Source: Micromonospora tarapacensis (lineage in GTDB: Bacteria; Actinomycetota; Actinomycetes; Mycobacteriales; Micromonosporaceae). From it: a stretch of 64,000 nt of DNA. Below, piece by piece: positions 9,185 through 18,035 of the stretch. The number at the start of each line of letters is the position of its first letter. Positions within the stretch are counted from its first letter, which is position 1. The DNA lies in contig NZ_JAHCDI010000004.1 of the NCBI RefSeq assembly GCF_019697375.1, positions 3,335,324-3,399,323 on the forward strand, read 5' to 3'. A program made the position numbers and the translations under genes. The notes under the pieces are model-generated. The model was given only the letters and a program-made list of their open reading frames with translations. It did not search any database and had not been told where the DNA came from.

Positions 9185-9216
9185 TAGTCAGGATCGACTA
9201 TGCGGGATCGACTATA
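9185..9216 (-). promoter_or_regulatory. Tandem GGATCGACTAT repeats upstream of padR
   Basis: The 11-base element GGATCGACTAT occurs at 9191-9201 and again at 9205-9215, offset by 14 bases. TAGTC at 9185-9189 also makes an inverted repeat with GACTA. Their position just upstream of the padR ribosome site suggests an autoregulatory operator. Confidence 0.5.
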
Positions 9217-9387
9217 CGGGTGTCAAGGCCGAGGGCCGACCCGGGGACACGGGTCCGAGGGCCTGGCCGGGGCCAGCGGCACCATCAGCCGGGAGTCTCC
9301 CCGGGCGCGGGCACGATGATGAAAGGATCAGCAGCGTCCACCACTCACCAGCGTGCCCGACCGTCCGGACTCACGAGGAGGTCCCCG

Positions 9388-9720
9388 ATGCCGGAGGCCA
9401 CGAGCACACCCGAGATCATCCGTCGGTACTTCGAGTTGGCGTCCCAACCGGACGCTGAGCCGTACTTCGCGCTCTTCGCCGACGACGCCGTCGTCGAGGA
9501 CGAGGACAGGACGCACGTCGGCCTCGACGCGATCCGGGCCTGGCGTGCCGATGTGCCGCTGGTGACGTACGAGATCACCGACGTCGAGCAGACCGGAGTC
9601 GGTACGGTCGTGACGGCCACCATCAGCGGCGACTTCCCCGGCAGCCCGGTGGCCGGCCTGCGATTCCGCTTCGAGGACTACGACGACCGGCACATCCGCC
9701 GGCTCCGCATCGCGCCCTGA
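9388..9720 (+). CDS. SnoaL/NTF2-like domain protein
   Basis: A 110-residue single-domain protein of the nuclear transport factor 2-like fold: an N-terminal helix (IIRRYFELA) followed by the family signature YFALFADDAVVEDEDRTHVG, then LDAIRAW and a curved sheet ending FEDYDDRHIRRLRI. Such proteins include SnoaL-type cyclases, ketosteroid isomerases and many of unknown role; no catalytic residue can be assigned. ATG 9388 has GAGGAGG seven bases ahead. A strong hairpin follows the gene. Confidence 0.83.
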   Translation: MPEATSTPEIIRRYFELASQPDAEPYFALFADDAVVEDEDRTHVGLDAIRAWRADVPLVTYEITDVEQTGVGTVVTATISGDFPGSPVAGLRFRFEDYDDRHIRRLRIAP

Positions 9721-9730
9721 TCGTGGAAAC

Positions 9731-9769
9731 AGCGCGAAGGCCCGGCTCGTCGAGCCGGGCCTTCGCGCT
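9731..9769. terminator. Perfect-stem hairpin terminator
   Basis: Two 19-base arms pair perfectly around a central T, with AGCGCGAAGG at the left end of the stem. It lies between the NTF2-like gene and the tRNA-Val arriving from the other strand, so it can stop transcription from both sides. No strong T run follows, as is common in high-GC actinomycetes. Confidence 0.75.
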
Positions 9770-9787
9770 ACCAGATCCATCTTGCGG

Positions 9788-9859
9788 TGGGCGATACTGG
9801 GTTTGAACCAGTGACCTCTTCCGTGTCAAGGAAGCGCGCTCCCACTGCGCCAATCGCCC
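9788..9859 (-). tRNA. tRNA-Val (GAC), second copy
   Basis: Same 72-base gene as at 6720-6791, with anticodon GAC in loop TTGACAC. It is the last member of a Gly-Cys-Val cluster transcribed from right to left. Confidence 0.95.
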
Positions 9860-9871
9860 TTGCTATTACCG

Positions 9872-9942
9872 AGGTGGGGACGGGATTTGAACCCGCGTAC
9901 ACGGCTTTGCAGGCCGTTGCCTCGCCTCTCGGCCACCCCACC
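9872..9942 (-). tRNA. tRNA-Cys (GCA)
   Basis: A 71-base cloverleaf on the reverse strand: acceptor GGTGGGG/CCCCACC, anticodon stem ACGGC/GCCGT around CTGCAAA (anticodon GCA), T loop GGTTCAAATCC. The middle gene of the Gly-Cys-Val cluster and the only member without a second copy in the window. Confidence 0.95.
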
Positions 9943-9976
9943 GAGGTTGCCCCCGTCACGCGTGGCGGCAGCTCCG

Positions 9977-10049
9977 AGCGGACGACGGGATTCGAACCCG
10001 CGACCCTCACCTTGGCAAGGTGATGCGCTACCAGCTGCGCTACGTCCGC
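9977..10049 (-). tRNA. tRNA-Gly (GCC), second copy
   Basis: Identical in sequence to the tRNA-Gly at 6825-6897; anticodon GCC in loop TTGCCAA. First gene of the Gly-Cys-Val cluster, directly behind a promoter at 10081-10110. Confidence 0.95.
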
Positions 10050-10080
10050 ACGCCCCCGATGAACCGGGTGACGGATGAGA

Positions 10081-10110
10081 ACTCTAGCCGAGCGGTCGAA
10101 CGGTTGCCAA
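10081..10110 (-). promoter_or_regulatory. Promoter of the tRNA-Gly-Cys-Val cluster
   Basis: On the reverse strand TTGGCA (10105-10110) is followed after 18 bases by TAGAGT (10081-10086), a good housekeeping-sigma pair ending about 30 bases before the tRNA-Gly. Confidence 0.6.
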
Positions 10111-10331
10111 ATCGGGTTCCCATCCCGGCGCGCCCGAAATCACCCCCAGTCAGCTTCCTAGGGGGGTGGGCTACCGCCTCGGGTGGCGCCGGTCCCGGGC
10201 CGATGAAAAAGCGCCGGTGAGCAGCGCAGCGGGGTGGAACTTGGCCGCCGAGCAACTGTCCGTCTTCCGACTGTCGCAAGCCGGATCAACCGGGCCTTGG
10301 TAACCGGCCGTGTCCGTTTCGATGGGCTACG

Positions 10332-10943
10332 GTGACGGGCGTGACGAGACGTGCGGCCGAGATCCGCCTGGATGCCCTGCTGCGCACCGCATGTGACGTG
10401 ATCGTGCAGCGCGGGTTGGCCAACACCCGCACCGCGGACGTGGCGCAGGCCGCCGGCGTGAGCCAGGCGCTGGTCTTCTACCACTTCGCCACCAAGGAAC
10501 GGCTGCTCGCGCAGGCCTTCGCGTACGCCGTCGAGCAGGATCTGGCCCGGCTCGACGCGGTCACCCGCTCCAGCGCCCCGCCACTGACCAAGCTCCGACG
10601 GATCCTGCGGCTCTACACTCCCGCCGGGCGCCCCACCTCCTGGTCCATGTGGATCGACGGATGGGCCGAGTCGCTGCGTACCCCCGAACTGGAGAAGGTC
10701 TCCCGCAAGCTGGACCTGCGCTGGCGGCAGGACCTCGCCACGGTGATCTCCGACGGCGTCCGCGAGGGCGTCTTCGAGTGCGCCGACCCGGCCGGCGCGG
10801 CCTGGCGGATCAGCGCCGTGATGGATGGGCTGGCCGTGCAGCTCGCGGTGCACGACCGGGTGATCTCCCGCCGGCAGTTCGCCGACTGGGTGCGCCTGGT
10901 GACCGCGCGCGAGCTGGGCCTCGACCCCGCCCAACTGGACTAG
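10332..10943 (+). CDS. TetR family transcriptional regulator
   Basis: A 203-residue repressor. The N-terminal HTH includes IRLDALLRTACDVIVQRGL, TADVAQAAGVSQALVFYHF and TKERLLAQAF. The C-terminal part (WIDGWAESLRTPELEKVSRK, then MDGLAVQLAVHD) is of the BetI-like TetR_C_6 type. The start is uncertain: GTG 10332 and GTG 10341 are equally plausible and neither has a clear ribosome site, so translation may be leaderless. The next gene follows by 59 bases on the same strand. Confidence 0.87.
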   Translation: MTGVTRRAAEIRLDALLRTACDVIVQRGLANTRTADVAQAAGVSQALVFYHFATKERLLAQAFAYAVEQDLARLDAVTRSSAPPLTKLRRILRLYTPAGRPTSWSMWIDGWAESLRTPELEKVSRKLDLRWRQDLATVISDGVREGVFECADPAGAAWRISAVMDGLAVQLAVHDRVISRRQFADWVRLVTARELGLDPAQLD

Positions 10944-11002
10944 GGCCGGCGGCGTTGCCGGAACCGGTCGCCGCCCACGCCGGTGCCGGGAACAATGGCG
11001 GC

Positions 11003-11578
11003 ATGGACCTGACGGAGACATACCGGCGCAGTCTGGCCGAGTTCACCGACCGGGTGGAACAGGTCCGCCCCGGACAGTGGTCGGCACCCACCCCCTGCCC
11101 CGGCTGGGACGTCCGCAGACTGGTCAACCACGTGGTCAGCGAGGAACGCTGGAGCGTGCCCCTGCTCGCCGGGCGCACCATCGAGCAGGTCGGCGACCGG
11201 TACGACGGCGACCAGCTCGGCACCGACCCGATCGAGGCCGCCCGCGCGGCCGCGGCGCAGGCCGAGCTGGCCGCCACCCATCCCGGCGCCCTCGATCGGA
11301 CCGTGCACCTCTCGGCCGGCGAGACGCCCGCCAAGGAATACCTGCACCAACTGCTGGCCGAACACCTCGTGCACGGCTGGGACCTGTCCGTGGCGATCGG
11401 CGTCGACCCCACGATGGACGCCGACGCGGTCACCGAGGCCGCCCGCTGGTTCGCCCGCCACGTCGGCGACTACCGGCGCGGCGGCCTGGTCGAACCCGAG
11501 GTCGGTGTGGCCACCGGGGCCGGCGAGCAGGACCGGCTCATCGCCGTCTTCGGTCGCGACCCCGACTGGGCGCCGTAG
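11003..11578 (+). CDS. TIGR03086 family DinB-like metal-binding protein
   Basis: A 191-residue four-helix-bundle protein of the DinB/maleylpyruvate isomerase N-terminal type. PTPCPGWDVRRLVNHVVSEE at residues ~31-50 and LLAEHLVHGWDLSVAIG at ~117-133 carry the His residues that bind a divalent metal in this family. Related proteins are mycothiol-dependent transferases or isomerases; the substrate is unknown here. It follows the TetR gene on the same strand and may be its target. Confidence 0.85.
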   Translation: MDLTETYRRSLAEFTDRVEQVRPGQWSAPTPCPGWDVRRLVNHVVSEERWSVPLLAGRTIEQVGDRYDGDQLGTDPIEAARAAAAQAELAATHPGALDRTVHLSAGETPAKEYLHQLLAEHLVHGWDLSVAIGVDPTMDADAVTEAARWFARHVGDYRRGGLVEPEVGVATGAGEQDRLIAVFGRDPDWAP

Positions 11579-11620
11579 CCACTGACGAGCCGGGCCGGGC
11601 CCGCCGGGGCCTGGGTCACC

Positions 11621-12535
11621 TCAGGTAGCCGCCGTCGCGGGGTACCGTCCGCCACCGGCTCCGCGGGCCGGGCCGCCGCGGCCGTTCCCATCGACCGGCG
11701 GCGGGAACGGCGCCGGCGGCGTCGACCGGCGGCTCGGGCTCCGGGTCAGGTGCCGCAGCCGCAGCAACAGACCGGCACCGAGGAACAGCAGCAGGCCACC
11801 GAGCAGGAAGGCCGCCTCGGTCAGGCCGAGCCCCCCGTTGCGCGACACCCGGCTGCCGGACGCGCCCGTGGCCGGCGGATCGGCCGCACCACCGGCATAC
11901 CCCGCGTCGTCGGCGAGGTCGCTCTCCTCATCCGTCGGATCGACCGTCGGCACCTCGACCGGTTCCTCGGTCGGGTCCACCGTCGGCACCTCCGAAGGGG
12001 TCGGTGCCGCCGTCGTGGGTCGGGCCGCCGCGCCCCGGGCCGCCACCTCGCGGGTCGCCGTCTGGCGGGACAACAGCCGCAGGTTCCGGTCGTACGCCTC
12101 GACCGCGAGGCTGACCCGGCCCTGGCCGGCATCCTCGTCGAACGCGATCCGGTACTGGGCGGTCACCGTGCGTCCCGGGCAGAGGGTGCCCGGATCCAGC
12201 TGGCGGTCGGTCAGCCGCACCACGTCACCTTCGGTCCGGGCCCGGACCGGGAACGAACCGGTCTCCTCGATCCGATCCACCCGCACCTGGTCCAGCCGCA
12301 GACCCTGCACACCCAGCACCATCGACCAGCGGACCTTGATGCAGCCGCCCTGGTCGGAGCGGGACACCACGGCGGACACCGTCTCCACCCGCCCGCCGGC
12401 GGTGAACTGGCCCGGCAGTCCGCTGAGTTCGGTGGCGAACGCCGCGTGCGCGGGTGCCGCCATGGCGAGGTCCACCCCGGTGAGACACGCCAGCGTCACC
12501 CCGATCCGTAGCGTGTTGCGCCACAGCCTCTTCAC
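11621..12535 (-). CDS. Secreted, C-terminally membrane-anchored protein of unknown function
   Basis: A 304-residue exported protein I cannot assign to a known function. It has a signal peptide (RIGVTLACLTGVDLAMAAPA, cleavage near residue 31), an extracellular beta-rich domain of ~140 residues (LCPGRTVTAQYRIAF), and a Pro/Thr/Glu-rich stalk with the repeat EVPTVDPTEEPVEVPTVDPT. A single membrane helix (LLGGLLLFLGAGLLL) and a basic tail follow. The anchor resembles LPXTG-like sorting ends but there is no LPXTG, so it is probably a membrane-anchored surface protein. GTG 12535 has GGGAGG ahead. It is divergent from the methyltransferase gene. Confidence 0.75.
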   Translation of the reverse strand: MKRLWRNTLRIGVTLACLTGVDLAMAAPAHAAFATELSGLPGQFTAGGRVETVSAVVSRSDQGGCIKVRWSMVLGVQGLRLDQVRVDRIEETGSFPVRARTEGDVVRLTDRQLDPGTLCPGRTVTAQYRIAFDEDAGQGRVSLAVEAYDRNLRLLSRQTATREVAARGAAARPTTAAPTPSEVPTVDPTEEPVEVPTVDPTDEESDLADDAGYAGGAADPPATGASGSRVSRNGGLGLTEAAFLLGGLLLFLGAGLLLRLRHLTRSPSRRSTPPAPFPPPVDGNGRGGPARGAGGGRYPATAAT

Positions 12536-12696
12536 GATCCCGCCTCCCGTTGGTCGCCTCCATTGGCAACGCTAGGAGCGGTCAGGACCAGCCGGTAGAC
12601 GGGCGTGTTCGCACGGACCGGCAAGCAAGATGCCCGTTTTCACGCACGGTATTGAACCGGTCACGGCCCACCCGCGACACGCCACTGCGGGTCACG

Positions 12697-13380
12697 GTGG
12701 ACAATCGGCCGGTGTCCGCGCTCTCCACCGCCTTCGTCCGGTTGCACGCCCGCCTCGCGCCCGTCGCCTTCGTACCCGAGGTGCGGCTGCACCAGGCGGA
12801 CGAACCGATCGGGTTGTGGGAGCTGACCGAGGGCGAGTTCCGCAGCGACCGGCCGCCCCCGTTCTGGGCCTTCGCCTGGGCCGGCGGGCAGGCCCTGGCC
12901 CGTCACGTCACCGACCATCCGCAGTTGGTCGCCGGCCGCCGGGTGCTCGACCTGGCCGCCGGCTCCGGGCTGGTGGCCATCGCCGCCGCCCGGGCCGGCG
13001 CGAGCGCCGTCCGCGCGGTGGAGGTCGACGAGCTCGCCGTCGCGGCGGTCGCACTCAACGCCGAGGCCAACGGGGTACGCGTCGACGCCGAACTCGGCGA
13101 CATCCTCGACGGCGACGCGGGCGACGCCCAGGTCGTCCTCGCCGGCGACGTGTTCTACAGCGCGGCGATGGCCAACCGGGTGCTGCGGTTCCTGCTACGC
13201 GCCGCCCGCTCCGGGGCGTCGGTGCTGGTCGGCGACCCCGGGCGGGCATTCCTGCCGCGGGACCGGTTCGACGAACTCGCCCGCTACGACGTGCCGGTCA
13301 GCGAGGCGTTGGAGAGCGTCCGGGTGAAGCGCACCACGGTGTGGCGGCTGCGCGCGGGGCGGCCGAAGCCACCCGGCTAG
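12697..13380 (+). CDS. Class I SAM-dependent methyltransferase (ETFB/Nnt1-like)
   Basis: A 227-residue methyltransferase. Motif I is VLDLAAGSGLVAIAAA, the acidic ribose-binding residue lies in AVEVDELAVAA, and VVLAGDVFY is the motif typical of the nicotinamide N-methyltransferase/ETF-beta lysine methyltransferase group. The N-terminal FWAFAWAGGQALARH (a Pro/Trp-rich lid) supports that group, which includes protein lysine methyltransferases. The start is uncertain: GTG 12697 or GTG 12712, both without strong ribosome sites. Confidence 0.82.
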   Translation: MDNRPVSALSTAFVRLHARLAPVAFVPEVRLHQADEPIGLWELTEGEFRSDRPPPFWAFAWAGGQALARHVTDHPQLVAGRRVLDLAAGSGLVAIAAARAGASAVRAVEVDELAVAAVALNAEANGVRVDAELGDILDGDAGDAQVVLAGDVFYSAAMANRVLRFLLRAARSGASVLVGDPGRAFLPRDRFDELARYDVPVSEALESVRVKRTTVWRLRAGRPKPPG

Positions 13381-13389
13381 CGTGACGCC

Positions 13390-14583
13390 GTGCTGTTCCG
13401 CAGCTGGGAGCAGGCCCCGCAGGCAACCGAGGGCGCCGGGGCCGGCAGCGGCGTGCTCCGGTGGCCCGGCGTGGCCCGCGTCGCCGACCACGTGGGCGTC
13501 GAGCACCTGCTGGTGACCCGGCACGCGCTGGTGCGGCGGGTGCTCACCGACCCGGCGACGTTCCGGCCGGACAACGCCCTGGACGCGGTCACCCCGATGC
13601 CGGTGGCCGCGCTGCGGGTGCTCGCCGCCCACCGGTTCCGGCTGCCGCCGACGCTGGCCAACAACGGCGGCGCCGGCCACCCCGGGATCCGGGCGCTGGT
13701 CGCCGAGGCCCTGCACCCGACGCGGGTGGCCGCCCAGCGGGACTGGCTGGCCGGGCTGGTCCGGCAACGGGTCGCCGGGCTGACCGCCACGCTGGACGCG
13801 GGCGACCCGGTGGACCTGCACGCCCACCTCGCCGCCGACCTGCCGCTGCTGGTCCTGGCCCGGCTGGTCGAACTGCCCGACGCTCCCGTGGCGGCGGTCA
13901 AGGACTTCGCCCACGCGGCGCTGGAGCTGTTCTGGGCTCCCCTGGACACCGACCGGCAGCAGACCCTCGCCACCGAGGTGGGCCGGTTCCACCGGGTGCT
14001 GCGGGAGTTCGCGGCCGGCGGCGGCGGGCTGGCCGGGTCGCTGCGGGCCGCCGGGCACCCGCCGGACGTGGTGGTCGGCGCGCTGTTCTTCCTGCTGGTC
14101 GCCGGGCAGGAGACCACGTCGCAGTTCCTCACCCTGCTGATGCACCGGCTGGTCGGCGAGCCGGCGGTGCTCGCCGGGCTGCGCGACGGGTCGGTCTCCG
14201 TCGGCGACGTGGTCGAGGAGGGGCTGCGGCTGGAGCCACCCGTCGTCACCTGGCGGCGGGTCGCCGCCGTCGACACCACGCTGGGCGGGACGCCGGTGGC
14301 GGCGGGCACCAGTGTGGTGCTGTGGCTGGCCCGAGCCGGCCGGGATCCGGCGGTGGTGGAATCGCCGGACGAGTTCCGGCCGGGGCAGCCCGGCTCGCGC
14401 CGGCACCTCGCCTTCGGGGCTGGCGCGCACCGCTGCGTCGGCGACCAACTCGCCCGGATGGAGGCGGCCACGGTGGTGGCGGAGACCGCTCCGCTGCTGG
14501 CCGGGGTGCACGTGGTGCGCCCGCCACGTTGCCCGGACAACCTCACCTTCCGGATGCCCGACGCCTTCGTCGTCCGCCGCTGA
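13390..14583 (+). CDS. Cytochrome P450
   Basis: A 397-residue bacterial class I P450. The I-helix oxygen-activation site is LLVAGQETTS, the ExxR motif is in VEEGLRLEPP, and the heme-binding loop FGAGAHRCVGDQLAR carries the cysteine ligand. No redox partner gene is adjacent, so it depends on ferredoxins coded elsewhere. The GTG start at 13390 lies 10 bases after the methyltransferase stop. It is convergent with bioD, 27 bases away. A BioI-like role in making pimeloyl precursors can be imagined but is not supported by any diagnostic residue. Confidence 0.92.
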   Translation: MLFRSWEQAPQATEGAGAGSGVLRWPGVARVADHVGVEHLLVTRHALVRRVLTDPATFRPDNALDAVTPMPVAALRVLAAHRFRLPPTLANNGGAGHPGIRALVAEALHPTRVAAQRDWLAGLVRQRVAGLTATLDAGDPVDLHAHLAADLPLLVLARLVELPDAPVAAVKDFAHAALELFWAPLDTDRQQTLATEVGRFHRVLREFAAGGGGLAGSLRAAGHPPDVVVGALFFLLVAGQETTSQFLTLLMHRLVGEPAVLAGLRDGSVSVGDVVEEGLRLEPPVVTWRRVAAVDTTLGGTPVAAGTSVVLWLARAGRDPAVVESPDEFRPGQPGSRRHLAFGAGAHRCVGDQLARMEAATVVAETAPLLAGVHVVRPPRCPDNLTFRMPDAFVVRR

Positions 14584-14610
14584 CATCGCCCGCCCAGCCG
14601 GCCCGGAAGG

Positions 14611-15339
14611 TCAGCTGATCTCGTCGGCCCAGGAGCGCCAGTCGTCCAGCACGCCGTACAGCGCCGGGGTCAGCCAGCCCGGCGCGGACCGCCGGAACAC
14701 CCCCGGGTCCATCGCACCGGCACCGTCCGGCAGCACGCCGAGCAGGTTCGGCAGCAGGTCGCTGAGATTGGCCCAGTGCACCAGCTCGGGTTCGGCCGGC
14801 CAGGCGCCGATCACCACGCCGGCCGGCACGGCCCGCCGGTCCAGGGCCTCCAGGGTGAGCGCGGTGTGGTTGAGGGTGCCGAGCCCGGCACGCGCCACCA
14901 CCACCGCGGGCGCGCCCAGCGACACGGCCAGGTCGGCCACCGTCCACGCCTCACCCGACGGCCGCAGCCCCATCGGTACGAGCAGCCCGCCGGCCCCCTC
15001 GACCAGCACCAGGTCGTGCTTGTCGGCCTCCTCGCGGACGGCGTCGACGGCGGTGTACAGCTCCAACGGCGGTAGTTCGGCGACCCGGGCGGCGGCCAGC
15101 GGGGCGAGCGGGTCGGGAAAGCTGGACAGCGTACGCCCGGTCATCGGGGCGGCCAGCCGGATGACCGTCTCGACGTCGCCGGGCGCGCCGGTGGCCGTAC
15201 CCGTCTGGCCCGGTTTGACCACCGCGACCCGCAACCCCGCCGCCTGCGCGGCGGCGGCTATCGCCGCGGTCACCACGGTCTTGCCGACCTCGGTGTCGGT
15301 CCCGGTGACCAGCACCGGTCCCCGCCACTGATCCGTCAT
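14611..15339 (-). CDS. bioD: Dethiobiotin synthetase
   Basis: Converts 7,8-diaminopelargonic acid, CO2 and ATP to dethiobiotin. The P-loop GTDTEVGKT lies at the N-terminus, VVKPGQTG carries the switch Lys, and VEGAGGLLVPM is the family signature. The length of 242 residues is usual. I chose ATG 15339 because it overlaps the bioF stop as ATGA when bioF is read in its restored frame; an in-frame ATG three codons upstream is possible. It is the last gene of a bioF-bioD operon opposite bioB. Confidence 0.94.
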   Translation of the reverse strand: MTDQWRGPVLVTGTDTEVGKTVVTAAIAAAAQAAGLRVAVVKPGQTGTATGAPGDVETVIRLAAPMTGRTLSSFPDPLAPLAAARVAELPPLELYTAVDAVREEADKHDLVLVEGAGGLLVPMGLRPSGEAWTVADLAVSLGAPAVVVARAGLGTLNHTALTLEALDRRAVPAGVVIGAWPAEPELVHWANLSDLLPNLLGVLPDGAGAMDPGVFRRSAPGWLTPALYGVLDDWRSWADEIS

Positions 15340-16471
15340 GGGGCACATTCCACGATGACCTCCAGGGCCCGTTCGAACTCGGCCCTCGGCACCCCGGCAC
15401 TGATGGTCAGCCTCAGCCGGGACCGGCTGTCCGGGGTGGAGGGCGGGCGGAAGCAGCCCACCGCCACCGCCCGGTCCCGGCAGGCGGCGGCCCAGGCGGT
15501 CGCCGCCTCGGGACCGGGGCGGTGACCGAGACGACGGCGGCGTCGGGGGCGGGGACGTCGAGGCCGGCGGCGCGCAGCCGGCGCACCGCGACGGCCGCCC
15601 GCTCGGTCAGGTCGGCCCGCAGGTCGTCACCGCGGCGGGCCAGTTCCACGGCGGCGTGCACCCCGGCGGCCACCGCGGGCGGCAGGGCCGTGTCGTAGAT
15701 GAACGTCCGCCCGGTCTCCACCAGGTGCCGGACGAACTCGGCCGGACCCGCCACCACTCCACCCGCGCCGCCGAGCGCCTTGGACAGGGTGGCGGTGACC
15801 ACCACGTCCGGCTCGCCGGCCAGCCCGGCGGCGGCCACCGCGCCGGCCCCGGCCGGGCCGGTTACCCCGAGCGCGTGGGCGTCGTCGACCAGCAGCAGCG
15901 CGCCGTGCCGGCGGGCGATCGTGTGCAGCCGCACCAGCGGCGCCAGGTCACCGTCGACGGAGAAGATCGACTCGGTGACCACGACCGCCGGGCGGCCCGG
16001 CGCGGCGGCCAGCGCCGCCGCGACCGCGTCGACGTCGGCGTGCGGGGTAACCACGGTCTCCGCGCCGGAGATGCGGCAGCCGTCGATCAGCGAGGCGTGG
16101 TTGTGCGCGTCGGAGACCAGCAGCGTGCGGGGGCGCACCAAGGCCCGGACCGCACCGACGTTGGCCAGGTACCCGGAGGAGAACACCAGCGCCCGGTCGG
16201 TGCCGAGCCACCCGGCGAGCGCGTCCTCCAACGCGTGGTGGGCGTCGGTGGAGCCACGGACCAGCCGCGATCCGGTGGCCCCCAGCCCGTACGCGGACAA
16301 CGCCCCGGCCGCGGCGGCGACCACCTCGGGATGCCTGGCCAGGCCGAGGTAGTCGTTGCCGGCCAGGTCGACCACCTGGTCGGCGGCGGCGCGCGGATGC
16401 AGCCGGCGGGTCAGTCCCGCCTTCGCCCGCAGCTCGGCGCGGCGGTCGAGCGCCGCCAGCCAGTCCGCCAC
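15336..16471 (-). pseudogene. bioF: 8-amino-7-oxononanoate synthase, one-base frameshift near 15518
   Basis: A PLP-dependent synthase joining pimeloyl thioester and L-alanine, the first ring-building step of biotin synthesis. The fold-type I hallmarks are intact: [39 protein letters not shown] (cofactor-ring Asp) and TLSKALGGAGG (Schiff-base Lys). After VVSVTAP, near residue 320, the frame is lost. One more G in the GGGG run at 15516-15519 restores the C-terminus through WAAACRDRAVAVGCFRPP and LRLTISAGVPRAEFERALEV, ending with a TGA that overlaps the bioD ATG. This ending strongly implies the gene is, or recently was, intact. GTG 16471 is preferred over GTG 16477 by its spacing from AAGG. Confidence 0.9.
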
Positions 16472-16649
16472 CGCCACGTCCCTTCCCCGCCGGTTCCCGC
16501 CCGTCAGGCGCTTCCGCCGGGCGAAGTTACCACCCGCCCGGCCTCCCCGGCGTGGCGCGGTGCGGCTCGCCGCGCCACCCCGACCCGGGTCCGGGCCCGC
16601 CGCCCGCGCTCGTTTCCCGCCCGGAAAGTGGCCTTGTAGGGTACGTGCC

Positions 16650-17645
16650 ATGCCAGAGATCCTCGACCAGGCCCGGGACCAGGTGCTGCACAACGGCGTC
16701 GGTCTCGACGAGGCCGGTGTCCTCGCCGTGCTGAACCTGCCCGACGAGCATCTTCCCGCCGCCCTCCAACTCGCCCACGAGGTGCGGATGCGCTGGTGTG
16801 GCCCGGAGGTCGAGGTCGAGGGCATCGTCTCGCTGAAGACCGGCGGCTGCCCGGAGGACTGCCACTTCTGCTCACAGTCCGGCCTGTTCACCTCGCCGGT
16901 GCGGTCGGTCTGGCTGGACATCCCCTCGCTGGTCGAGGCGGCCAAGCAGACCGCCGCGACCGGGGCCACCGAGTTCTGCATCGTGGCGGCGGTGCGCGGT
17001 CCGGACGACCGGCTGATGAAGCAGCTACGCGAGGGCGTCGCCGCGATCAGGGCGGAGGTCGACATCCAGGTGGCCGCCTCGCTGGGCATGCTCACCCAGC
17101 AGCAGGTCGACGAGCTGGTGGCGATGGGCGTACACCGCTACAACCACAACCTGGAGACCTGCCGGTCACACTTCCCGAACGTGGTCACCACGCACTCGTG
17201 GGAGGAGCGCTGGGAGACCCTGCGGATGGTCCGGGAATCCGGCATGGAGGTCTGCTGCGGCGGCATCCTCGGCCTCGGCGAGACGCTGCGGCAGCGGGCG
17301 GAGTTCGCCGCGCAGCTGGCCGAACTGGACCCGCACGAGGTGCCGCTGAACTTCCTCAACCCCCGCCCCGGCACCCCGCTCGGCGACCAGCCGGTGGTCG
17401 AGGGCAAGGACGCGCTGCGGGCCATCGCCGCGTTCCGGCTGGCCATGCCGCGCACCATCCTGCGGTACGCGGGCGGCCGGGAGCTGACCCTGGGTGACCT
17501 CGGCACCCGGGACGGCCTGCTCGGTGGCATCAATGCCGTGATCGTCGGCAACTACCTCACCACGCTGGGTCGCCCGGCGACCGACGACCTCGACCTGCTG
17601 AACGAGCTGAAGATGCCGGTCAAGGCGCTCTCGGCGACCCTGTGA
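16650..17645 (+). CDS. bioB: Biotin synthase (radical SAM)
   Basis: Inserts sulfur into dethiobiotin in the last step of biotin synthesis. The radical-SAM 4Fe-4S motif is [10 protein letters not shown]. Other family blocks are [22 protein letters not shown] (ligands of the auxiliary cluster), GGILGLGET and [12 protein letters not shown]. The 331-residue length is typical. ATG 16650 lies in a 178-base divergent region opposite bioF. Only a weak ribosome site is seen. The stop overlaps the start of a bsaP-type gene (GTGA). Confidence 0.96.
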   Translation: MPEILDQARDQVLHNGVGLDEAGVLAVLNLPDEHLPAALQLAHEVRMRWCGPEVEVEGIVSLKTGGCPEDCHFCSQSGLFTSPVRSVWLDIPSLVEAAKQTAATGATEFCIVAAVRGPDDRLMKQLREGVAAIRAEVDIQVAASLGMLTQQQVDELVAMGVHRYNHNLETCRSHFPNVVTTHSWEERWETLRMVRESGMEVCCGGILGLGETLRQRAEFAAQLAELDPHEVPLNFLNPRPGTPLGDQPVVEGKDALRAIAAFRLAMPRTILRYAGGRELTLGDLGTRDGLLGGINAVIVGNYLTTLGRPATDDLDLLNELKMPVKALSATL

Positions 17646-17842
17646 GGCCGGCCGTGGCAGGTCAGACCTGGTGCGACCGGTGCGGGGAAGCAGCGGCGTC
17701 CGGCGCACACGAGGAGTGTGCGGCGGCCCGGGCCCTGGAGCCACCCCGATACTGCGCCCGGTGCCGGCGTCGGATGAAGGTGCAGGTACTGCCGGTCGGC
17801 TGGTCGGCGAGCTGCGTCGAGCACGGCGAGCTTCGGAGTTGA
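17642..17842 (+). CDS. bsaP: Biotin synthase auxiliary protein BsaP-like
   Basis: A 66-residue cysteine-rich protein whose GTG overlaps the bioB stop by four bases. Four CxxC or single-Cys sites ([30 protein letters not shown]) suit binding of an iron-sulfur cluster or zinc. Size, Cys pattern and overlap with bioB match BsaP, the actinobacterial factor that supports biotin synthase activity, probably by maintaining its auxiliary cluster. The alternative start GTG 17654 would remove four residues. Confidence 0.82.
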   Translation: MRPAVAGQTWCDRCGEAAASGAHEECAAARALEPPRYCARCRRRMKVQVLPVGWSASCVEHGELRS

Positions 17843-17913
17843 GCGGCGGCTGCGCGGCAGGGCGGTGACCCTACGACCTGACGCCCGCCCCCGACACCAC
17901 CACACTCCGCTCC

Positions 17914-18035
17914 CTTTGCTCTGCTTCAACCGACGCAACACTCACAGAACGTGTCGGCAATCGTCGCCTGCTCGGCCGCAGGCCGGCACGGAGTTCCTGT
18001 TCAAGCGCTGTTGCGTGGATTGAAGCAGAGCAAAG
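17914..18035. repeat. Dispersed 122-bp element with long terminal inverted repeats, copy A
   Basis: Left arm 17914-17940 (CTTTGCTCTGCTTCAACC, then GACGCAACA) pairs with right arm 18009-18035 with two mismatches over 27 bases. A flank CGTGCGGGGTGG (18036-18047) follows the right arm. A second element with the same arms, flank and length lies at 25532-25652, while the ~70-base centres differ. It fills most of the 314-base gap between bsaP and the GH9 gene; the rest (17843-17913, 18048-18156) shows no gene, only a small GACCGG/CCGGTC hairpin near 18134. Confidence 0.8.
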
